64,000 nt of DNA. Origin: Phenylobacterium sp. (GTDB taxonomy: Bacteria > Pseudomonadota > Alphaproteobacteria > Caulobacterales > Caulobacteraceae). Position 1 is the stretch's first letter; every line of letters begins with the position of its first letter. Shown here piece by piece: positions 13,250-21,722 of this stretch. The stretch is from assembly GCF_030693405.1 (NCBI RefSeq), contig NZ_JAUYAW010000010.1, positions 176,093 to 240,092 of the forward strand, written 5' to 3'. Both the position numbers and the translations under genes were made by a program. A model generated the notes under the pieces. It was not told where the DNA came from, ran no database searches, and saw only the letters and a list, made by a program, of their open reading frames with translations.

Positions 13250-13594
13250 ATGTCCGCTGATGCCGAGGAACGCCTGACCGAGGACACCCTGTTCCTCGCC
13301 TGCACGCGTCCAGCCATGGTCGCCGGCGTGCCGATGGAGGCTATGGGCCTCAACCTGATGGTGACGGCGACGGTCTTCCTCGCCGCGCACTCACCAGCCT
13401 ACCTGCTGATCGCGCCGGCGGTGCATGTCGTCTTCCGAGCCATTTGCAAGCACGACCACAACGCCTTCCGGGTCCTATGGATGTTCGTGGACACCAAGGG
13501 CCGCGCTCGCAACGGGGCGACCTGGGGCGGCAGCTCCTCAACGCCGCTCCCGCTTAAGCGCCGCTACGTCGCCGCGGAGGTGATCCGTGGCTAG
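13250..13594 (+). CDS. virB3: VirB3 inner-membrane component
   Basis: A 114-residue protein with the VirB3/TrbD pattern: a short cytosolic N-terminus (LTEDTLFLACTRPAMVAGVP), a hydrophobic hairpin (about residues 27-65), then a cytosolic tail with NAFRVLWMFVDTKGRAR. It would sit with VirB4 at the base of the pilus machine. It begins 4 bp after virB2 and overlaps virB4 by 8 bp. Confidence 0.92.
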   Translation: MSADAEERLTEDTLFLACTRPAMVAGVPMEAMGLNLMVTATVFLAAHSPAYLLIAPAVHVVFRAICKHDHNAFRVLWMFVDTKGRARNGATWGGSSSTPLPLKRRYVAAEVIRG

Positions 13595-15965
13595 CCTGCT
13601 CCTCCAGCCGAGGGCCGGGCAGTCGACCCTCGCGCGGGAACTCGATCCGCGCGGCGCGCTCCCCTACGCCCGCCATGTGACGGGCGAGATCATCGGCCTG
13701 GACACCCAGGCCTTGATGATGACGTTCCAGCTGGACGGCGCCAGCTTCGAAACAGCCGACGTCCGCGATCTCAACGATTGGCATGCCAAGCTCAACAGCG
13801 CCTGGCGCAACCTGGCCAATGACCATCTCGCGGTCTGGTACCACCTGGTTCGCCGCCGCCACGAGGGGTATCCCGAGGGCAGCTTCCGCTCGGGTTTCGC
13901 CGTTGAGCTTGACGCCCAGTACCAGGCTCGGCTCGGCGCGACCCAGATGTTCGTCAACGAGCTCTACGTGACCCTTGTCCTCCACCCCGGTCGCGATGCG
14001 GCCGAGCGCGCTGGCGCCTGGATCAATAGGCGCCGCAGGTCAGAAGGTGATGAGGAGGAGGCGGTCAAGCGGCTGCAGGACGCGGGCCGCGACTTGGCGC
14101 AATACCTCAGCCGCTATGGCGTGCGCACGCTTGGGCTCTACGAGCGCGACGGCGGCTGGTTCTCCGAGCCCCTCGAAGTGCTGCGGCTCGTCCTGACCGG
14201 ACGGCGCGAGCGCGTGCCGCTGATCCGCGGGCACCTGGGTTCGGCGATCTATTCGGCCAGGGTGATCTTCGGCCGCGAGGCCCTGGAGATACGGGACGCC
14301 GCAGACGCCAGGTTCGCGGGCATCTTCGGGGTTAAAGAATATCCGGCGGTCACCCGCCCCGGACTTTGGAACGGCCTGCTGTCGGCCCGCTTCGCCTTTG
14401 TGGCCAGCCAGTCCTTCAGCTTCCTGTCCAAGACGGCCGCCCGCGCGGTGATGGAGCGCAAGCAAAACCAGATGCTCTCAGCGCGAGACCGAGCGGCCTC
14501 CCAGATCACGGGGCTGGGCGACGCGCTCGACGACCTGATGTCCAACCGCTTCGCCATGGGCGACCACCAGGCGTCGGTTCTGGTGTATGGCGACGATCCC
14601 CGTCAACTCGCCGACAACCTCTCCGGCGCTCGCGCCCTGCTCGCGGACTCTGGCCTCGTCACGGCCCGCGAGGACTTGGCGCTCGAGGCCGCGTTCTGGG
14701 CGCAGTTCCCCGGCAATTTCGGACGGCGCGTCCGGCCTGCGGCGATCACCTCACGCAACTTCGCGGCGTTGGCGCCCTTCCACACGCACCCGGCCGGCCG
14801 GGCTGAGGGCAACCATTGGGGCCCAGCAGTTGCGCTCCTGCGCACCTCCGCTGGCTCGCCCTTCCACTTCAACTTCCATGTCGGCGATCTTGGGCACACC
14901 TTCATCTGCGGCCCCTCAGGGTCGGGCAAGACCGTCGTCCAGAACTTCATGCTGGCTGCGCTGGAGAAGTTCGGCGCCCAGGAAGTCTTCATCGACAAGG
15001 ACCGGGGCGCGGAGATCTTCGTGCGCGCCTGCGGAGGGACTTACCTCACTCTGCGCAACGGTGAGCCGACCGGTTTCGCGCCGCTCAAGGCCCTCGACTT
15101 CACGCCGGGCGCCGCAGCCTTCCTCGGCCTGCTGATCCGCCAGCTGGTCGGTGCAGGCGAACGCCCGCTCTCGGTTCAGGAAGAGCATGCCATCGACGAG
15201 GCCATCGTGGCGCTTGGCCCGCTCCCGCCCGCCCAGCGGTCGCTCTCCGCGTTAAGAGCGCTGCTGGGACAGCGCGACGCCGGCGGCGTCGGGGCGCGTC
15301 TCGAGAAGTGGTGTCGTGGTGGAGCGCTCGGCTGGGTGCTCGACAACGAAGAGGACGCCCTCGGCCTAGACGCGCGGTTCCTGGGTTTCGACATGACCCA
15401 TGTGCTGGACAACGCCGAGGTCCGCACGCCGATGATGATGTACCTCTTCCATCGGCTCGCCGCCCTCGTGGACGGGCGCCGGCTGGTCATCGACATCGAC
15501 GAGTTCTGGAAGGCCTTGGGCGATGAAGCCTTCCGAGGCCTGGCTCAAGACGGCCTGAAGACCTACCGCAAGCAGAACGCCTTCATGGTGTTCGGCACCC
15601 AGTCTCCTGCCGACGTTCTGCGCTCGCCCATAGCCCACACCATCCTTGAGCAGTGTGCGACCAAGATCTTCCTGCCCAACGCCCACGCGGCCGAGCGCGA
15701 CTATGTCGACGGCTTCGGCCTCACCCGGCGCGAGTTCGCCCTGGTGCGCGAGGAACTGGCGCCGGAGAGCCGCCAGTTCCTGATCAAGCAAGGCCTCAAC
15801 TCCGTCGTCGCGGAGCTGCGTCTCGACGGCCTCGACGACCAACTTGCCGTTCTCTCTGGCCGGACTGAGACGGTCGATCTCCTCGACCGCATCCGGGCCC
15901 GCGTCGGCGACGATCCGAACAACTGGCTCGAGCCCTTCCACCGCGAACGGAGGATGATCCCATGA
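13587..15965 (+). CDS. virB4: VirB4 secretion ATPase
   Basis: A 792-residue ATPase, the usual VirB4 length. Walker A is GPSGSGKT at residues 442-449 and Walker B is LVIDIDEFW with D636/D638/E639. A FGTQSPADVLRSPIAHTILE segment follows in the C-terminal RecA-like domain. The N-terminal half is the VirB4/CagE interaction domain. It energises pilin extraction and substrate transfer at the inner membrane. The GTG start overlaps virB3, and its stop overlaps the virB5 ATG. Confidence 0.96.
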   Translation: MASLLLQPRAGQSTLARELDPRGALPYARHVTGEIIGLDTQALMMTFQLDGASFETADVRDLNDWHAKLNSAWRNLANDHLAVWYHLVRRRHEGYPEGSFRSGFAVELDAQYQARLGATQMFVNELYVTLVLHPGRDAAERAGAWINRRRRSEGDEEEAVKRLQDAGRDLAQYLSRYGVRTLGLYERDGGWFSEPLEVLRLVLTGRRERVPLIRGHLGSAIYSARVIFGREALEIRDAADARFAGIFGVKEYPAVTRPGLWNGLLSARFAFVASQSFSFLSKTAARAVMERKQNQMLSARDRAASQITGLGDALDDLMSNRFAMGDHQASVLVYGDDPRQLADNLSGARALLADSGLVTAREDLALEAAFWAQFPGNFGRRVRPAAITSRNFAALAPFHTHPAGRAEGNHWGPAVALLRTSAGSPFHFNFHVGDLGHTFICGPSGSGKTVVQNFMLAALEKFGAQEVFIDKDRGAEIFVRACGGTYLTLRNGEPTGFAPLKALDFTPGAAAFLGLLIRQLVGAGERPLSVQEEHAIDEAIVALGPLPPAQRSLSALRALLGQRDAGGVGARLEKWCRGGALGWVLDNEEDALGLDARFLGFDMTHVLDNAEVRTPMMMYLFHRLAALVDGRRLVIDIDEFWKALGDEAFRGLAQDGLKTYRKQNAFMVFGTQSPADVLRSPIAHTILEQCATKIFLPNAHAAERDYVDGFGLTRREFALVREELAPESRQFLIKQGLNSVVAELRLDGLDDQLAVLSGRTETVDLLDRIRARVGDDPNNWLEPFHRERRMIP

Positions 15966-16669
15966 AGCGGCCGTTGATCACCATCGCGCTTATAGGCGCC
16001 GTCACGCTCGGCGGATCGGCCGCCCACGCCCAACTGGCGGTCTACGACGCGGCCAGCTACGCCAAGCTGATCCAGCAGGCGACCACCGCCGTGAACCAGT
16101 TGAACGAGCTCAAGGCCCAGGTCACCCAGGGCCAGCAGCTCTTCTCCAGCCTCAACGACGCCTCTGGGGTCAGCAAGATCGCCAGCGCCCTAGGCGTTCC
16201 GTCGCTGCGGTCCTTCTTGCCTGACACGTCAGCCTTCACAGCAGCGGCAAAGGGCGACTTCACGGCGCTTGGCGCGATCGGCGCCAAGGCAGACGCCATC
16301 CGGTCCGCCAACCGGCTCTACACGGCCCAGGCCGACGATCCGCTTGGCGCGGATCTCGAGGCGGCCGGGCAGCGCGCCGCCCGCGACCTGGCCTTAGGCC
16401 AGAGCGTCTCCGATGCCGGCGCTCAGCGCCTTGAGGGTCTGAAGGACCTCCAAGCCGCAATCGACACTGCGCCAAACGCCCGGGCCGTCATGGACCTGCA
16501 AGCCCGCGCCACCACCGAACAGGCGATGATCGCCAACGACCAGATGCGGCTGCAAGGTATCGCCATGGCTCAGGCGGCCGAGGATCGGCTGCAGGCCCAG
16601 CGCGAGCGCGAACGGATGTTGGCGGCGCGTGAGGCGCGCATGGCGGCCTACAAGCAGGGATTCCAATGA
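15962..16669 (+). CDS. virB5: VirB5-like minor pilin
   Basis: A 235-residue exported protein with a signal peptide ending AAHAQLAVYD. The rest is mostly helical with long Ala/Gln/Glu/Arg coiled stretches, as in VirB5/TrbJ adhesin-like pilus tip proteins. The segment QQATTAVNQLNELKAQVTQG is typical of the first helix. Identification rests on this pattern and on the position between virB4 and the EexN/virB6 genes. It overlaps virB4 by 4 bp and the next gene by 4 bp. Confidence 0.9.
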   Translation: MKRPLITIALIGAVTLGGSAAHAQLAVYDAASYAKLIQQATTAVNQLNELKAQVTQGQQLFSSLNDASGVSKIASALGVPSLRSFLPDTSAFTAAAKGDFTALGAIGAKADAIRSANRLYTAQADDPLGADLEAAGQRAARDLALGQSVSDAGAQRLEGLKDLQAAIDTAPNARAVMDLQARATTEQAMIANDQMRLQGIAMAQAAEDRLQAQRERERMLAAREARMAAYKQGFQ

Positions 16670-16890
16670 TGCGTCGTCTGGTTCTCAGCCTAACACTCGC
16701 GGGCCTAGCGGCCTGCTCACCGCAACCGCGGAGCTCCAGCTATTTCGAGGCTCACCAAGATGAGGCTGCGAAGGTGGTCAGCGATTGCAAGACCGGTGCT
16801 CACCGAGGCGAAGAGTGCGGAAACGCGCAGGCGGCCGTCGCCTCCGCCAAGCGTGATGCCCGCATGGACGCCTACCGCAAAGGCTTCTGA
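16666..16890 (+). CDS. EexN-like entry-exclusion lipoprotein
   Basis: A 74-residue lipoprotein (lipobox LAGLAAC) with the short conserved block SSYFEAHQDEAAKVVSDC followed by ECGNAQAAVASAKR. This matches small EexN-type proteins between virB5 and virB6 in many conjugation operons. Such proteins reduce transfer of the same element into a cell that already carries it. It overlaps virB5 by 4 bp and is 6 bp from virB6. The exclusion role is inferred from family and position. Confidence 0.8.
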   Translation: MMRRLVLSLTLAGLAACSPQPRSSSYFEAHQDEAAKVVSDCKTGAHRGEECGNAQAAVASAKRDARMDAYRKGF

Positions 16891-16896
16891 TCCGCC

Positions 16897-17832
16897 GTGG
16901 CCGAGACCCTGCATATCTTTCAGCCGGCCTATGGATTCGTCGCCAGCAAGCTCGACGTCTTCCTGAACGAGCGCGCCAGCTCGGTAATGGCCGAGGTCTC
17001 CGGCCCGCTCCGCGCCGCTCTGGTGCTCTACGTCCTGCTCTATGGGTTCGCGATCCTGCGCGGCGCCATCCAGGAGCCGTTCATGGATTTCGTCGTGCGC
17101 AGCATCAAGCTGGCCTTTATCTACATGCTGGCCACGACGGTCGCCTACTCGACCTACGTCACTCAGCCCATATTCCATGTCCTGCCGGATACCCTGACCC
17201 AGGCGATCAGCGGATCAGGCGTCCCCGATGTGGGGTCCGCCTTCGACAACTTCTTCAACCGCGCCGCTTATCTGGCCGAGAAGATCACCAAAGAGGCTAG
17301 TCCAGTTGATTTCGGTCCCTGGATCCTCGGCGCGGTCGTCTACATCGTCGGCGCCCTGGCTGCCGCCATTGGCTTCGGTGTGGTGCTGATCGCCAAGGTG
17401 GCGCTGGCCTTCCTGATTGCGCTGGGGCCGATCTTCATCGCCTGCGCCCTCTTCGATGCGACCCGGCGCTTCTTCTTCGGCTGGCTCAGCCAGGCGGTGA
17501 ACTACCTGGTCCTGTTCGCCCTCATCATCACCGTCTTTCAGCTGATCCTGTCGCTGGTCGCCCAGCAGTGGGGCAGCATCGACGGCTCCGATCCCATGGC
17601 GGGCGGGCTGCTGTTCGTCGCCCTGTGCCTGCTCGGGTCGATCTTCTTCCTGCAGACCCCGGCCATCGCCGCCGGGATCGCGGGCGGAGCCAGCGCGGGC
17701 CTCGCCGACTTCGCCAACGCCGCCTCGCTGAGCGGTGTGCCCCGGCCCGGCGCACCACAGGGTCCGCAAGAGGCCAGCCGCAGCGCCCCCCGAGGCGGCG
17801 GCTCTATCCGCCCCGCTGGAGGTCGAGCATGA
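16897..17832 (+). CDS. virB6: VirB6 channel protein
   Basis: A 311-residue polytopic inner-membrane protein of the TrbL/VirB6 family. It has about six TM helices, a periplasmic region (about 95-140) and the central motif ALAFLIALGPIFIACALFDA with the following FFFGWLSQAVNYLVLFALI, all typical of the family. The C-terminal tail is Gly/Pro/Arg-rich. The GTG start is 6 bp after the EexN-like gene. Its stop overlaps the VirB7-like ATG. Confidence 0.93.
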   Translation: MAETLHIFQPAYGFVASKLDVFLNERASSVMAEVSGPLRAALVLYVLLYGFAILRGAIQEPFMDFVVRSIKLAFIYMLATTVAYSTYVTQPIFHVLPDTLTQAISGSGVPDVGSAFDNFFNRAAYLAEKITKEASPVDFGPWILGAVVYIVGALAAAIGFGVVLIAKVALAFLIALGPIFIACALFDATRRFFFGWLSQAVNYLVLFALIITVFQLILSLVAQQWGSIDGSDPMAGGLLFVALCLLGSIFFLQTPAIAAGIAGGASAGLADFANAASLSGVPRPGAPQGPQEASRSAPRGGGSIRPAGGRA

Positions 17833-18071
17833 TGCGCATGCGTGTTCTTACCCTTCTGCCGATGTTGGCCCTGGCCGGATGCGCGACGACGGGCGGTGGC
17901 AAGCTCGCGGCCTGTGACGGCAAGCATCTGCGTCCCGCCAATTCTTACGGGTCAGTTCTCGCGCCGACCCCAACTGGCCAAGCGCCATCCCCTCCAGCTG
18001 CCGGCCGTGAAGCCAAACCCAGGAAGCTCTCGTCGGCCGCTCCCAACAGCTCATTCGGGAGCTGCGCATGA
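17829..18071 (+). CDS. virB7: VirB7-like outer-membrane lipoprotein
   Basis: An 80-residue lipoprotein with lipobox LALAGC and the segment CDGKHLRPANSYGSVL, seen in small lipoproteins between virB6 and virB8. VirB7 proteins stabilise VirB9 in the outer-membrane core complex. The ATG at 17829 overlaps the virB6 stop; a longer frame upstream is a shadow of virB6. It overlaps virB8 by 4 bp. The sequence is too short for a certain call without its position. Confidence 0.75.
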   Translation: MMRMRVLTLLPMLALAGCATTGGGKLAACDGKHLRPANSYGSVLAPTPTGQAPSPPAAGREAKPRKLSSAAPNSSFGSCA

Positions 18072-18742
18072 ACGCCCAGGCCGATCTCAAGGAGTATTTC
18101 GCCGAGGCGAAGAGCTGGAATGCGGATCAGATCCGCAACGCCGAACGCTCGCGCCGTCTCGCCTGGGGCGTGGCGGCCTTCGCATCCATAGTGGCGACCG
18201 TCGCCGTCGGCGCGGTGGCCGCCCTGGCTCCGCTGAAGAGCGTCGAACCTTTCGTGGTTCGTGTGGACCGCAGCACCGGCGCGGTCGACGTCATGACGGC
18301 CCTGAAGTCGGAAAAGCCGCTCACCTATGACGAGGCGGTCACCAAGCACTTCCTGGCCCAGTACGTGCGGGCCCGGGAAGGCTGGCTAGCCCCGGCCGCC
18401 GAAGCCAACTTCCGCCAGGTCTCGATCATGTCGACGCCGGCCGAGCAGCAGCGTTGGGCCGACGCCTTCCGCCCCGCCAATCCGCAGAGCCCGCAGGTGG
18501 TGTTCGGACCGGCCGCCGAAGCCCAGATCGACATCCGCGCCGTGAGCTTTGTCGCCGATGGCGTCGCCAACGTCCGTTTCCATCGGACCGTCCGCCAGAG
18601 GCAGCAGATCACTGAGAGCGATTGGATCGCGACGGTCGCCTACAGCTACACCCGCGCCCCGATGGGCGAGGCCGACCGCCTCCGCAATCCCCTCGGCTTC
18701 CAGGTGACCAGCTACCGGGCCGACCCGGAGGTGGTGCGATGA
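18068..18742 (+). CDS. virB8: VirB8 assembly factor
   Basis: A 224-residue bitopic inner-membrane protein: short cytosolic N-terminus, one TM helix (about 30-52), then the NTF2-like periplasmic domain with VEPFVVRVDRSTGAVDV, YVRAREGWL and the late segment NPLGFQVTSYRADPEVV. It would nucleate core assembly with VirB9 and VirB10. Start and stop overlap both neighbours by 4 bp. Confidence 0.95.
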   Translation: MNAQADLKEYFAEAKSWNADQIRNAERSRRLAWGVAAFASIVATVAVGAVAALAPLKSVEPFVVRVDRSTGAVDVMTALKSEKPLTYDEAVTKHFLAQYVRAREGWLAPAAEANFRQVSIMSTPAEQQRWADAFRPANPQSPQVVFGPAAEAQIDIRAVSFVADGVANVRFHRTVRQRQQITESDWIATVAYSYTRAPMGEADRLRNPLGFQVTSYRADPEVVR

Positions 18743-19590
18743 GAACCCTTGGCGCCCTCGTCATCGCGGCGGCGATGGCCAGTGCTTCGCCTGCCTTAAC
18801 CTTGGACACCCCCAGGTCGGGACCGTCCGACCCGCGCATCAAGGTCATCGACTACGATCCCTGGGCGGTGGTGAGGATCACCGGCGTCTTCCGGACCGCG
18901 ACCCAGATCCTCTTGGGGCCGGACGAGACCATTCTTCACGTGGCCGTCGGCGATGCCACCGGCTGGGACGTGGCGGCCGAAAGGAACATCCTCTTCGTCA
19001 AGCCGAAGGCGGCGCGGCCGCCGACCAACCTGATCGTCACGACCAGCCGCGGCGGCGAGACCCGCAACTATACTTTCGAGTTGTCGACGCGATCCGGTTC
19101 CTCGGCGCGGAACACCCGCGATACGGTCTTCGGCCTGCGCTTCCGCTATCCGCAGGACGAGAAGGCGGCGGCGACGTCGGCGCTCACCGCCCAGGCCGCG
19201 GCGCTGGAGCGGCGCATCCTCGAGCTGAAGCTCGACCGCGCCGTCGTAGAGGGCCGCCGGAATTTGAACTACGCCGTCCAGGGCGCGACGGCTCTGCAGC
19301 CATCGGAGGTCTCCGACAACGGCCGCTTCACCGTCATGCGATTTCCCGGCAATCAGCAAGTGCCCGCCGTCTACCAGGTGGAATCGAGCGGCACGGAGAG
19401 CCTGATCCCCTTCGACGTGCGCGGCGAATTCGTCGTCGTCCACGCGGTCGTCCAGCAGCTGCGCCTGCGGCGCGGACGCGATGTGCTCTGCATCTACAAC
19501 CAGGCCTTCGAGCCCTATGGCGTCAATCCGGCGACCGGCACCGCCGCGCCCGACGTCCAGCGCACCGACAAGGGAGCGGCCAAGCCATGA
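18739..19590 (+). CDS. virB9: VirB9 outer-membrane core protein
   Basis: A 283-residue exported protein. After the signal peptide comes the VirB9/CagX N-terminal domain (DPRIKVIDYDPWAVVRITG, then GDATGWDVAAERNILFVKP) and the C-terminal domain with LNYAVQGATALQPSEVSDNG and TVMRFPGNQQVPAVYQV. It forms the outer-membrane ring with VirB7 and the VirB10 cap. The ATG at 18739 overlaps the virB8 stop. Confidence 0.95.
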   Translation: MRTLGALVIAAAMASASPALTLDTPRSGPSDPRIKVIDYDPWAVVRITGVFRTATQILLGPDETILHVAVGDATGWDVAAERNILFVKPKAARPPTNLIVTTSRGGETRNYTFELSTRSGSSARNTRDTVFGLRFRYPQDEKAAATSALTAQAAALERRILELKLDRAVVEGRRNLNYAVQGATALQPSEVSDNGRFTVMRFPGNQQVPAVYQVESSGTESLIPFDVRGEFVVVHAVVQQLRLRRGRDVLCIYNQAFEPYGVNPATGTAAPDVQRTDKGAAKP

Positions 19591-20717
19591 CCGACGCCGC
19601 CGCGCCGTATGAGACCGTAGCCCCGTCGGCAGAGGGCCGGACGGCGCCCGCGTTCGAACGATCGATCTCGCCGATTGCCGGGCGGCTCGGTTCCGGCTTG
19701 GCCGGCAAGGGCGTCGTCGTCGCCGCATTGGTCGCCGGTTGCGGCGTCTTCGTCGCCGCCACCTGGGGCCACGACAAGCCCAAGGCCGAACCCCGGCGCG
19801 ACGAGCCGGCGCGGCAGGTCGTACCGTTCGAGCCGGCCATGAGATCGCCGTCGCCGACCTTGGCCGCGCCGGGCCCAAACGCGCCCAACCTCGGTCCAAC
19901 CGAGGCTGGCGGCCCGGTTCCGGCCCTCCAGACCACGGCGGGCGGCGCGGCTTCCGCCGCCGACGCCGCGAGCCGCCGCCAGGCCGAGGTCAGCGCGATC
20001 CGCGGCGCACCGATCATCGCCTATTCGCGGGGCGGCAACGGCGGCGCCGCGCCTGTGATGCCCGCCGTGCTGGCGGCGCAGGACGGACCGGCGCGCGAAG
20101 CGACCGAGCTCGACCAGCTTCGGCGAGGCTCGTCCATCGGCCAGTCGCGCGCCGCGCGGCTGCCGGACCGTAACTTCCTGATCGTCGCCGGCGCCAACAT
20201 CCCGTGCCTCCTGCAGACCGCGATGGACACCACCACCCCAGGCTATGTCAGCTGCTTGATCCCCCGGGACGTGCTGTCGGACAACGGCGCGGTCGTTCTG
20301 ATGGAGAAGGGCACGAAGGTGCTGGGCGAGTACCGCTCCAGCCTACGCCAAGGCCAGCGGCGGCTGTTCGTGCTGTGGACCCGGGCGGTGACGCCGGCCG
20401 GCGTCGCCATCGCCTTGGGATCGCCGGCCGCCGATCCGGTCGGGCGCGCAGGCTTTGACGGCGAGATCGACACCCACTTCTGGGACCGCTTCGGCGGCGC
20501 GCTGCTCCTGAGCATCGTCGATGACGCCGCCTATGCCGTGGCGGGCAAGAACAACGGCTCCAACATCACCCGCCTGCCGTCGGACGCGGCCGGCATCGCG
20601 GTGCAGAACTCGATCAATATCCCGCCCAGCTTGCGCAAGGCGCAGGGCGCCGAGGTCTCCATCTTCGTCGCCCAGGATTTCGATTTCTCCGGGGTCTATG
20701 GCCTGAAGAGCCGGTGA
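19587..20717 (+). CDS. virB10: VirB10 energy-coupling core protein
   Basis: A 376-residue TrbI/VirB10 protein with one TM helix (about residues 36-57), a Pro/Ala-rich periplasmic linker and the C-terminal beta-barrel domain. That domain carries VLSDNGAVVLMEKGTKVLGE, RLFVLWTRAVTPAGV and a glycine-rich run before ALLLSIVDDAA. It spans both membranes and senses ATP use by VirB11/VirD4. It overlaps virB9 by 4 bp. Confidence 0.95.
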   Translation: MTDAAAPYETVAPSAEGRTAPAFERSISPIAGRLGSGLAGKGVVVAALVAGCGVFVAATWGHDKPKAEPRRDEPARQVVPFEPAMRSPSPTLAAPGPNAPNLGPTEAGGPVPALQTTAGGAASAADAASRRQAEVSAIRGAPIIAYSRGGNGGAAPVMPAVLAAQDGPAREATELDQLRRGSSIGQSRAARLPDRNFLIVAGANIPCLLQTAMDTTTPGYVSCLIPRDVLSDNGAVVLMEKGTKVLGEYRSSLRQGQRRLFVLWTRAVTPAGVAIALGSPAADPVGRAGFDGEIDTHFWDRFGGALLLSIVDDAAYAVAGKNNGSNITRLPSDAAGIAVQNSINIPPSLRKAQGAEVSIFVAQDFDFSGVYGLKSR

Positions 20718-20720
20718 GTC

Positions 20721-21722
20721 ATGGCTCACGACGCCGCCGTCCTGCAGCACTATCTGAAGCCGCTCCAGGCCTGCCTCGAGCCCGCAGGCGTCACCGAGGT
20801 CGTCGTCAATCGCCCGGGAGAGCTCGGCATCGAGCATGCGGGCGGCTGGGAATGGCGTGCGGCGCCGGACCTCAGCGAGTCGTGGCTTTCGACGCTGGCC
20901 AAGGCGGCCGCCGCGTTCACCGCCCAGGATGTGACGCCGGAAACGCCGATCTGTTCGACCGTGCTGCCGGGCGGCGAGCGCTGCCAGATCGTCATTCCGC
21001 CGGCCGCCGAGCGACTGTCGCTCACCCTGCGCAAGCCGTCAGAAGCGACCTTCGATCTCGACGCCTTCGAGCGGGCCGGCCTGTTCGACGACGTGGCCCT
21101 GGCGACCAACGACCTCTCGGGCGAGGAGACGCGGCTCCTGGCCTTGCGGGACGCCCGGGACTGGCCGGCCTTCTTCCGGCTCGCCGTCCAGAGCCGGCGC
21201 AACGTGCTGATCTCCGGCGCCACGGGGTCGGGCAAGACCACCTTCGCCAAGGGGCTCGTGAAGCTCATCCCTGATGGGGAACGCCTGCTGACCATCGAGG
21301 ACGCCCGCGAACTCACCGTTCCCCACCGCAACGCCGTCCACCTGCTCTACGCCAAGGATGGCCAGGGCCTGGCGAAGGTTGGGGCCAAGCAGCTCCTCGA
21401 AAGCGCCCTGCGCATGCGGCCGGATCGCATCCTGTTGCAGGAGCTCCGAGACGGGACGGCCTTCTTCTATCTGCGCAACGTCAACACCGGTCATCCCGGC
21501 TCGATCACCACCATCCACGCTGACAGCGCCACCCTGGCCTTCGAGCAACTCACCCTGTTGGTGAAAGAGTCCGAAGGCGGCCGGGATCTCGCCCGCGACG
21601 ACATCCGCTCGCTACTTCACATGCTGGTCGACGTGGTGGTGCAGTTGCGCCGCGTCGACGGCCGCTTCCGCATGACGGAGGTCTGGTATGACCCGCTTCG
21701 CAAGCGCGCCCTGGCCGCTTAA
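20721..21722 (+). CDS. virB11: VirB11 hexameric ATPase
   Basis: A 333-residue GSPII_E-type ATPase. Walker A is GATGSGKT at residues 166-173. An Asp box (IEDARELTVP) follows, then the His box around NTGHPGSITTIHADSA. It is a cytoplasmic traffic ATPase that switches the machine between pilus building and DNA transfer. It begins 3 bp after virB10 and overlaps the start of virD4 by 35 bp, the largest overlap in this operon. Confidence 0.95.
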   Translation: MAHDAAVLQHYLKPLQACLEPAGVTEVVVNRPGELGIEHAGGWEWRAAPDLSESWLSTLAKAAAAFTAQDVTPETPICSTVLPGGERCQIVIPPAAERLSLTLRKPSEATFDLDAFERAGLFDDVALATNDLSGEETRLLALRDARDWPAFFRLAVQSRRNVLISGATGSGKTTFAKGLVKLIPDGERLLTIEDARELTVPHRNAVHLLYAKDGQGLAKVGAKQLLESALRMRPDRILLQELRDGTAFFYLRNVNTGHPGSITTIHADSATLAFEQLTLLVKESEGGRDLARDDIRSLLHMLVDVVVQLRRVDGRFRMTEVWYDPLRKRALAA